The position numbers and the translations under genes are program-made. 64,000 nt of DNA. Source: RUG14223 sp051881075 (GTDB lineage Bacteria > Bacillota > Clostridia > Oscillospirales > Acutalibacteraceae). Positions within the stretch are counted from its first letter, which is position 1; every line of letters starts with the position of its first letter. The stretch is taken from positions 124,001 to 188,000 of the forward strand of contig JBJEPE010000092.1 of assembly GCA_051881075.1 (NCBI GenBank), written 5' to 3'. Under the pieces are notes generated by a model. It was not told where the DNA came from. It worked only from the letters and a program-made list of their open reading frames with translations, and did not search any database. Below are positions 26,089-32,774 of the stretch, piece after piece.

Positions 26089-26118
26089 ATCGAGTGCGGA
26101 GCTTTTACCGCACTCGAT
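26089..26118 (-). terminator. Terminator after the VanW-type gene
   Basis: A perfect 11-bp stem ATCGAGTGCGG / CCGCACTCGAT (26089-26099 and 26108-26118) is followed by TTTTTACAATAATTTTT on the minus strand. It ends the leftward transcript 20 bp after the stop codon. Confidence 0.85.
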
Positions 26119-26137
26119 ATATAGGTACATTTATTTT

Positions 26138-28594
26138 TTAACCTTCGTCAATCTCGGTTTCAGTATCTGAGCTTGAGTCATCGCCGGGATCGATTGGTTC
26201 GGGATCGATTGGTTCGGGATCCGAAGAAGGCGGATCTACAGGTTTACTGCTTGATGACGCCGGCTTACTGCTTGATGATGCAGGCTTGCTGCTTGATGAC
26301 GCCGGCCTACTGCTTGATGATGTAGGCTTGCTGCTTGATGATGCCGGTGTACTGCTTGCCGGTTTGCTGCTTGATGATGTGTCACCTGAGCCGCCGGATG
26401 AGCTTCCGCCTATCCATACTCCGTTTGAGTTATATCCCGGACCAACAGTTACAAGAGTTGCAAGTGCTCCATATTCCGAATCAGGGAGATTTTCTCTCTT
26501 GATTTCTTTGCCGTTCTTATAGAAGATTCTTCTTGCACTTGCTAAAGTGCCTGCGTTACCGTATCTTGTGGTTGAATAATAGTTATCTGCCTTTGAGTAA
26601 TCTATTGTATAGACAGTTGCAGGCTGATCTATATATCCGTCTACGGAAGCCTCAAGTTCTATTTTATCAAAGCTTGTGTCCTTATGTCCGTATATATTAA
26701 CATGGAGTGTTGTGCCGTCCATATAGCACTCAAAGTACATTGTATATTCGCTGTCATTACGAAGCTTTAAGTCAAGGTACGGATAGTCTATGGTTGCATC
26801 AAGTCCCGTAGGAACATACGATGACGGCCAAAGATGATTATGTCTTTCTTCTACTGCCATATTCGCCTTAAGTGCGGCATTATAAAGTGTTGATGCCGCC
26901 TGACAAATACCTCCGCCGTAGCCTGTTTCAAGCTTACCGCCGGAAATAACCGTTGCAGGCTGCCAACCGTCCTCAGGTAAGTTAGAGTTACCCGTGCATT
27001 TATTAAATGAAAGCACTTCGCCTGTATTTATTATAGAACCGTTTATCTTAGACAGCGCCAACCTCATATTTTCATTACCGTACCAGTTATTGTACGATAT
27101 AGTTGTATGTGAGCTTATGAGGACTATATCATCCTTTATCTGACTCTTCTTCTTAGTAGGTTTTACTACCGATGTCTTTACATCTATGTCAATAGTATCG
27201 TTATCCGTCTTTAAACTTGTGATAATCTTATTCTTAAGGTCATCCCTATCAAGAGTAAGACCGTTTTTACCGCTCACTATAGTAAATCTTTTATCTCCGC
27301 CAAGCGGCGTAAATTTGCCTACATGGGGTTCTACCATTTCTATCTCTATTTTTTCTGCAATATCATTTACTACATCATCAACAGAGGACTCATCCAGAAC
27401 GTAAGAAAGCTCAAAGTCAACATACTTTTCTCCTGAAGAAGTATCTTGTATAACAGGATACTCGTCATCCTCGTACAGCTCTCCGTCCTTTTTAACCATT
27501 TTACTGTAATCAATAGCCTTTTTCAAAACTTCATCCGTGTCAAAAAGATATGTAAAATCGTCCTGAGTAATGCTATATACGTCGTCATTATACGGTATGT
27601 TTATGGTAAATCTCTTTACCAGTTCGCCCTCACGCTTAGCAAGTACCTTTCTGGCAACATCAAAGGTCTTACCCTCCATATTTACTCCTGCAATACGTAT
27701 ATCAGGGGCAAATCTCTCTTCATCGTCTTCATCGGTATAGTCGGTATTTACATTTGCACCGGGATTTGCCGGACCGTTTGACAATCCGGGCTTTGACGTA
27801 AATGCGCTGTAAACCAGTACCCCTGCTACCAGCAACACAACTGCAAGCAATGCAACTATAGATACCTTAAATAAATTTACCCTTTTCTTAGACTCAGCCC
27901 TTTCAGAGCCCATGTCTACCATACATTGCGCTACCTTTTCTCTAAAATCCTCATTATATTGGGCAGCTTTATTCTTTCCTGAGTCTGAAAATATTTCTTC
28001 AAAAACAGGTTGCTGTGGCTCATTTGACATATTTTCTATAGCCATAACCTCCACCTCTTGCTTTACCATAGGTTCAGTCGTATCTTCTGCGACACTTTCC
28101 ACTACAGCATCTTCAGTCATTTCTTCTTTAAAAGCTGACATTTCTGCGATAATTTGTTCAACGCTGGGTTCAATATCCGCTACATCTGTTGAATCGGTGA
28201 TAATCTCACCTTCATTGTCTTCTGCGGTGATTTCTTCATCCGGTTCATGAATATCGCTATCCTCAGCAGTAGATTCGTCGTCAAATGTTTGTTCCTCGCT
28301 GTCCTCTACGATAACTTCTTCATCAGGCACATGCTCCTCGCTATCATCGGCATTGGATTCTTCATCTGATACTTGCTCATCAACGTCCTCTGCGGTAACT
28401 TCTTCATCAAACACTTGCTCATCGACGTCCTCTGCGGTGATTTCATCATCCGATGTCTGAATATCGCTGTCATCAGCAGTAGATTCGTCGTCTGATGCTT
28501 TTCCTATGCTATCGTCATTGACCTCTTGCTCTGCTGAATTTTGTTCTGTGTCGTCCTGATATTTATTAACTATGTCGTTTTCATTATTATTCAC
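26138..28594 (-). CDS. VanW-family cell-wall protein with acidic cytoplasmic repeats
   Basis: The 818-residue protein begins with about 230 residues of acidic low-complexity repeats (units like EEVTAEDVDEQVSD), then a membrane helix at about 245-266. The exported part has a YoaR-like peptidoglycan-binding region (about 295-480, with two similar halves) and a VanW domain (about 490-640) with the family sequences SFNKCTGNSN and GYGGGICQAASTLYNAAL. A Ser/Lys/Pro-rich tail of tandem SSSSKPAS units follows. VanW proteins occur beside vancomycin-resistance genes but most are wall-associated proteins of unknown role; no van genes are present here. The start is a GTG at 28594 preceded by AAAGGGGG. 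An ATG inside that ribosome binding site opens a 3-codon minicistron ending at the GTG, which may tune initiation. Confidence 0.87.
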   Translation of the reverse strand: MNNNENDIVNKYQDDTEQNSAEQEVNDDSIGKASDDESTADDSDIQTSDDEITAEDVDEQVFDEEVTAEDVDEQVSDEESNADDSEEHVPDEEVIVEDSEEQTFDDESTAEDSDIHEPDEEITAEDNEGEIITDSTDVADIEPSVEQIIAEMSAFKEEMTEDAVVESVAEDTTEPMVKQEVEVMAIENMSNEPQQPVFEEIFSDSGKNKAAQYNEDFREKVAQCMVDMGSERAESKKRVNLFKVSIVALLAVVLLVAGVLVYSAFTSKPGLSNGPANPGANVNTDYTDEDDEERFAPDIRIAGVNMEGKTFDVARKVLAKREGELVKRFTINIPYNDDVYSITQDDFTYLFDTDEVLKKAIDYSKMVKKDGELYEDDEYPVIQDTSSGEKYVDFELSYVLDESSVDDVVNDIAEKIEIEMVEPHVGKFTPLGGDKRFTIVSGKNGLTLDRDDLKNKIITSLKTDNDTIDIDVKTSVVKPTKKKSQIKDDIVLISSHTTISYNNWYGNENMRLALSKINGSIINTGEVLSFNKCTGNSNLPEDGWQPATVISGGKLETGYGGGICQAASTLYNAALKANMAVEERHNHLWPSSYVPTGLDATIDYPYLDLKLRNDSEYTMYFECYMDGTTLHVNIYGHKDTSFDKIELEASVDGYIDQPATVYTIDYSKADNYYSTTRYGNAGTLASARRIFYKNGKEIKRENLPDSEYGALATLVTVGPGYNSNGVWIGGSSSGGSGDTSSSSKPASSTPASSSSKPTSSSSRPASSSSKPASSSSKPASSSSKPVDPPSSDPEPIDPEPIDPGDDSSSDTETEIDEG

Positions 28595-28971
28595 GGGTTC
28601 ATCCCCCTTTGGAACTCCTCATATTCATCTGTGCTAAATATACGCACAGCATAAGGACATTTCACCGTACTACAAATAAATTGTACACTAATAATTTGTC
28701 AAAGTAAAGTTACAACGTTGTCACTGATTAAGTTAAAATAGCCAAATATTAAAGTTGTTTTATTCATATTTTTTACATTTAAATTATTTTTCACAAAATT
28801 GTGAGCTATATATAGATTTTATGTAAAAATTTTATTCTTTATTCTTTTGTCATGTATTGAATTTCTTTTATAAAAGGTTTATAATGACAGCGTATGAATT
28901 TTTAGGCAGCACATATCGGCTACTGTTACATTCTTTTTTTGCTGCTATTAATACTTAACGGAGGACTTACC
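28595..28971. other. Divergent promoter region, vanW-type gene / ABC operon
   Basis: This 377-bp AT-rich region holds no credible gene. The rightward promoter at 28857-28885 is clear. For the leftward gene a perfect TTGACA occurs on the minus strand near 28695 but the matching -10 is weak, so that promoter is unplaced. Confidence 0.6.
28857..28885 (+). promoter_or_regulatory. SigA-type promoter of the ABC/glycosyltransferase operon
   Basis: TTGAAT (28857-28862) and a perfect TATAAT (28880-28885) are 17 bases apart. The GTG start of the ATPase gene is about 87 bp downstream, leaving room for a leader of about 80 nt. Confidence 0.8.
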
Positions 28972-30489
28972 GTGTCTGTTATAGAATTAACCGAAATCTC
29001 AAAAAGTGTGAACGGCAAGCTTATACTAAGCCCCACCACATTATCAATTAAAAAAGGTGATTTTTTTGCGCTTGTAGGCAGTCCGTCAAGCGGTAAATCC
29101 GTTGTGCTTGATATCATGATGAACTTTGTTTCACCAAGCTCCGGCACAGCTACTATGTTTGGCATGGATTGCAATAAAAAAAGCAGCAAGATACGAAAAA
29201 AAGTTGGCTACTGTGCTAAAGATCCTGACTTCTGTCACGATATGCGTATTGCCGACCTGCTTGTTATGTGCTCTAAAATGCGACGTGTAAAGAACCGTGC
29301 CCTTACTAAAGAGCTGTGCGATATCTTTGAGCTTAATGCTGCAATGCGTCTGAGCAAAATAGGACTTTCAGACAGAAAAATAGTCGGTCTGATAATCGCC
29401 ATGATGCACTCACCGGAGGTACTGCTTTTAGACAGTCCCTTCTACGGCCTTGATAAAGTAAGCGGATATAAGCTGCAAAAGGTACTTTCAGACCTTAATA
29501 AAAACGGTACAACCATATTTATGACTACTGAGGATATCACGGTAGCTCAAGAGATATGCTCACGTGTAGCCGCAGTGCATCAGGGTACCATGCTTGATAT
29601 AAATGAACAGGATAAGCTTATAAACAGCGATACCAGACGTATAAGCATAAAAACCGATGACGATATATCGGCACTTTTGGTTTTATTTAATATTAAAGAG
29701 GTATTTACAAAAAAGGGCTACATTTCATTTTTATATAAAAACGACATTAACGACCTTATTCAGGCACTTACCAGCTATCGCATAGACGACTTACAAATAT
29801 CATTACCTGAACTTTCAGAGGTACTGTCAGACTATTATGAAAACGAGCTTGAAAAGGAACAAAACGACATTATCCTCACATATAACGAAACCGATGCGCC
29901 TGTTAAAAACGAGGTAACGCAGGTGGGTGTGATCACTGATATAGATACAACTAAAGCAGTCACACACAGCCCTGATAATAATGCAGACAGTAACCCTTTA
30001 ATAGGGGATTTAAATAAACCGGATTCAGTAAGCAAAGACATCTCTGCCGATGATAAAACAATTTCTGCCCAAAGTGAGATAGCGGAAGAGATATCAATAG
30101 ATACATCCACGATAGAAAATATTTCTACAGAAGATAAAGCTACCGAGAAAGATATTTCTTCAGATAACGAGGTAACAGAAGATACCGTTGCAGATGAAGA
30201 AGCTACCGCAGAAGATAGTTCTTCAGATAACAAGATAACAGAAGATACCGTTGCAGATGATAAACCTACCGAAGAGGATAATGTTCCGGATATATCTGGC
30301 GCAGTCAATAATAGCGTTATTGATAGTTACTATGATAATGACCTTTTAAGACGGCTGCAAGAGGAAGATATGAACGAACAAATTTCACCAAGCGAAGAAT
30401 CAACGGATAAGAAAGAGAATACCAATAATGACACAGCAGATAACTATGCCTATAAAAAGAAAGATAAACGTAAAAAGCGCAGAAAATAA
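28972..30489 (+). CDS. Degenerate ABC transporter ATP-binding protein with acidic C-terminal tail
   Basis: The 505-residue protein has an ABC ATPase domain in residues 1-215 and a long acidic, low-complexity tail (about 300-490) ending in a Lys/Arg-rich tip. Walker A is intact (GSPSSGKS). Key catalytic elements are not: the signature reads LSDRK in place of LSGGQ, Walker B reads LLLDSP with Ser for the catalytic Glu, and the switch His segment reads MTTED. It may bind ATP without efficient hydrolysis. The next gene encodes an ABC-2 permease 26 bp away, so it is the cognate subunit. The start is a GTG at 28972, 7 bases after GGAGG; an in-frame ATG at 28939 lacks a ribosome binding site. The tail resembles the acidic repeats of the divergent VanW protein. 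Confidence 0.85.
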   Translation: MSVIELTEISKSVNGKLILSPTTLSIKKGDFFALVGSPSSGKSVVLDIMMNFVSPSSGTATMFGMDCNKKSSKIRKKVGYCAKDPDFCHDMRIADLLVMCSKMRRVKNRALTKELCDIFELNAAMRLSKIGLSDRKIVGLIIAMMHSPEVLLLDSPFYGLDKVSGYKLQKVLSDLNKNGTTIFMTTEDITVAQEICSRVAAVHQGTMLDINEQDKLINSDTRRISIKTDDDISALLVLFNIKEVFTKKGYISFLYKNDINDLIQALTSYRIDDLQISLPELSEVLSDYYENELEKEQNDIILTYNETDAPVKNEVTQVGVITDIDTTKAVTHSPDNNADSNPLIGDLNKPDSVSKDISADDKTISAQSEIAEEISIDTSTIENISTEDKATEKDISSDNEVTEDTVADEEATAEDSSSDNKITEDTVADDKPTEEDNVPDISGAVNNSVIDSYYDNDLLRRLQEEDMNEQISPSEESTDKKENTNNDTADNYAYKKKDKRKKRRK

Positions 30490-30515
30490 AGGGCATTATA
30501 TCGGAGGGAATTTTT

Positions 30516-31340
30516 ATGAGTACGGTTTTTTCACCGCATCTTTTTGAATATAATTTAAGAGGTAAAATAAAGGGGCTTATATTGTGGTGCCTGTCAACGG
30601 CTTGCACGCTTATCGTTTTTGTGTTATTGTTTTCGCTTATAATAAAAAGCGGTGTTCCGGCATTTGTAAGTGAGATGCTTACCGCATTGCCAAAGGGAAT
30701 GATGCAAAACTTTTACTTTGAAACATTGCCCAGCTTAGGCGACTATAACGTAGATGTAGGTATATGTTTGCAGGTAATCATGATGATAGGCTGTATATAT
30801 GCCTGTCACTTAGGTGTATCATCTATAGCATTAAGTGAACATGACGGTACTTTAATTTTTGCCTGCTCACAAGGCTTAAACCGTGTAAGTATAATAATAA
30901 CTCACTTTATTGTAAATCTCTTTACTATCATTCTTTATAATGTAATAACATTCTGTGTATCCTTATGGATAGGAATGTCAAACAATATACCTGAGCTTCA
31001 GAATTTAATTATTACCTCATTCTGTGCTATGCTGATAGTAGAGGTTGTATTTATCGCCATAGGCATGGTGGCGTCCACTTTTATAAAAGACCTTTCAGGT
31101 TTGTCATCAATTTCATTCGGATTATTTTTATTTGCATTTTTGTTCGGTACTTTAGGTTACTATACAGATTCACTCTCTTTCCTTAAGGTAATTGGTCCTT
31201 ACCATTACTATTCACCGTATGTATTTGCAACAACCGGAGCAGAATTATCAACTGACAAGATAGTATTATCTGCAATTATGGTAGTACTTGGTCTGGGCAT
31301 TGTTATTGCAAGGCTGGCTAAGCGTGACCTGAAAAGTTGA
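30516..31340 (+). CDS. ABC-2 type permease
   Basis: The 274-residue integral membrane protein has about six helices (near residues 20-42, 85-105, 125-150, 165-190, 200-220 and 245-265) and almost no soluble domain, the layout of ABC-2 family permeases. It follows the degenerate ATPase gene by 26 bp, with GGAGGG before the ATG. It is likely cotranscribed with the downstream glycosyltransferase gene 39 bp away. The substrate is unknown; association with a glycolipid glycosyltransferase would allow a role in lipid or wall-precursor export, but this is inference. Confidence 0.8.
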   Translation: MSTVFSPHLFEYNLRGKIKGLILWCLSTACTLIVFVLLFSLIIKSGVPAFVSEMLTALPKGMMQNFYFETLPSLGDYNVDVGICLQVIMMIGCIYACHLGVSSIALSEHDGTLIFACSQGLNRVSIIITHFIVNLFTIILYNVITFCVSLWIGMSNNIPELQNLIITSFCAMLIVEVVFIAIGMVASTFIKDLSGLSSISFGLFLFAFLFGTLGYYTDSLSFLKVIGPYHYYSPYVFATTGAELSTDKIVLSAIMVVLGLGIVIARLAKRDLKS

Positions 31341-31379
31341 TTTATAATCTTACCAACCTTATGGAGGGAATCAATTAAT

Positions 31380-32501
31380 ATGAATGTACTTATTTTATCT
31401 GCTGCTACCGGTGGAGGACACAACACTGCCGCAGCAGCACTAAAGAAAGAAATGGAAGCAAAGTATCCTGACGATAATGTAAAGGTTGTTGATACACTTA
31501 AATACGTAAGTCACTTCTTTGATAAGCTTGTTGTAAACGGTTACTTTTTTTGTGTAAAAGTAATACGGCGTACATACGGTGTAATGTACAGGCTGGCGGA
31601 TAAAAAAAGTCCTTTAAGCGGAATAGTTACGCTATTTACAAAACATTACGGATATAAGCTAAAAAGCCTTGTAGATGAATTTAAGCCTGATGTGGTTATA
31701 TCTACTCACCCATTCACAGGTAATATGATGGCGTGTTACAAGCAAAAATACAAACCTGAGTTTACTTTAATATCCATCGTTACAGACTATGCTCCGCACC
31801 GTGCATATGTCAACGATACAATAGATAAATATATTGTTTCGAGCAACGAAATGATAGCACAAATGCAAAAATACGATGTACCTGCGGAAAAGGTTCTGCC
31901 ACTAGGCATACCGATAGACAGAAAATTCTATGCAAGATATGACCGCAAGGCACTGTATGAAGATCTTGGCTTTGACGCCGATAAGCCTACTGCCCTATTT
32001 ATGGCAGGCAGTTTTGGAGTTAATTCCGTTCTTAAAATATACAAAAACATATCTGCTCTGCCTGATGACTTTCAAGTAATAATTATAACCGGTAAAAATC
32101 ATAAGCTTTATGAAAAATTTAAAGCTATAATTGATGCGCAAGTGGATAATTCAAAGAAAACCCTGCTCATAGAGTTTACCGATAAGGTAGATAAATATAT
32201 GCAGGCTGCCGACATGATAATTACAAAGCCGGGAGGATTAACCGTTACAGAGTCGCTTGCCTCTCACTTACCTATAGTTATATTTGAGGCTTATCCCGGT
32301 CAGGAGGACGACAATAGGGATTACCTTATACGTTCACAGGCAGGCGTAAGCATAGATAAGCCAAAGCAGGCCGCCGATGTGTTCCGTAGTCTTATCAGCG
32401 ATACCGAAAGGCTAAACAATATGCGTAATAGCTGTGCGAAAATCTCTTGCCCACATTCGGCAGAGAATATTTGTAATCTAATTCATCAAGACGCAAAGTA
32501 A
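31380..32501 (+). CDS. UgtP/MGDG synthase-like diacylglycerol glycosyltransferase (GT28)
   Basis: The 373-residue protein matches GT28 enzymes that transfer sugar from a nucleotide donor to diacylglycerol, such as B. subtilis UgtP. The N-terminal acceptor domain opens with LILSAATGGGHNTAAAALK, followed by the family segments STHPFTGNMM and IVTDYAPH. The C-terminal donor domain carries the KPGGLTVTESLA motif and the conserved PGQEDDN stretch. Such enzymes make the glycolipid anchor for lipoteichoic acid or bulk membrane glycolipid. The protein is soluble and membrane-associated. It is the last gene of the rightward operon, followed by a terminator at 32555. MurG is a more distant alternative, but the GGGHN start and the PGQEDDN motif favour the UgtP group. 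Confidence 0.88.
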   Translation: MNVLILSAATGGGHNTAAAALKKEMEAKYPDDNVKVVDTLKYVSHFFDKLVVNGYFFCVKVIRRTYGVMYRLADKKSPLSGIVTLFTKHYGYKLKSLVDEFKPDVVISTHPFTGNMMACYKQKYKPEFTLISIVTDYAPHRAYVNDTIDKYIVSSNEMIAQMQKYDVPAEKVLPLGIPIDRKFYARYDRKALYEDLGFDADKPTALFMAGSFGVNSVLKIYKNISALPDDFQVIIITGKNHKLYEKFKAIIDAQVDNSKKTLLIEFTDKVDKYMQAADMIITKPGGLTVTESLASHLPIVIFEAYPGQEDDNRDYLIRSQAGVSIDKPKQAADVFRSLISDTERLNNMRNSCAKISCPHSAENICNLIHQDAK

Positions 32502-32554
32502 TAAAGTATATTATTTATACATTTTGTTTTTATAAAATTACATAATAAACACTT

Positions 32555-32611
32555 AACCTCCTGTATTTTAGTAATGCGTCGCCAAACACATTACTATTAT
32601 ATTTGGAGGTT
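32555..32611 (+). terminator. Terminator after the glycosyltransferase gene
   Basis: AACCTCC (32555-32561) pairs with GGAGGTT (32605-32611), and AGTAATG (32570-32576) pairs with CATTACT (32589-32595) as an inner stem; TTCTTTTG follows. It lies 53 bp after the stop codon. Confidence 0.8.
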
Positions 32612-32687
32612 TTCTTTTGCTAAAGCTTTTTATCTTACCCCGATTTAACCGGGATTATTTTCACATTATAACGGACATCAACAATAA

Positions 32688-32722
32688 TGGGCTTGTAAAA
32701 ACTAAAAGTTTTTACAAGCCCA
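32688..32722 (-). terminator. Terminator after the MacB-like gene
   Basis: A perfect 16-bp stem TGGGCTTGTAAAAACT (32688-32703) / AGTTTTTACAAGCCCA (32707-32722) with a 3-base loop ends the leftward MacB-like transcript. Its sequence resembles the hairpin at 5519-5563. Confidence 0.8.
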
Positions 32723-32774
32723 GTTTTAGGTTATCGGGAAAATATCCCTATTAATTATTCTGTTTTTATTCGTA

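Noticed and set aside
26138..28594. Vancomycin resistance locus suggested by the VanW domain
   Set aside because: No vanHAX-type ligase, dehydrogenase or dipeptidase is adjacent, and the hydroxyacid dehydrogenase at 58727 is 30 kb away with a different neighbourhood. VanW domains are common in Clostridia without resistance.
29835..30308. A Ser/Val-rich minus-strand frame opposite the acidic tail of the ABC ATPase
   Set aside because: Its composition is explained by antisense of GAA/GAT-rich codons.
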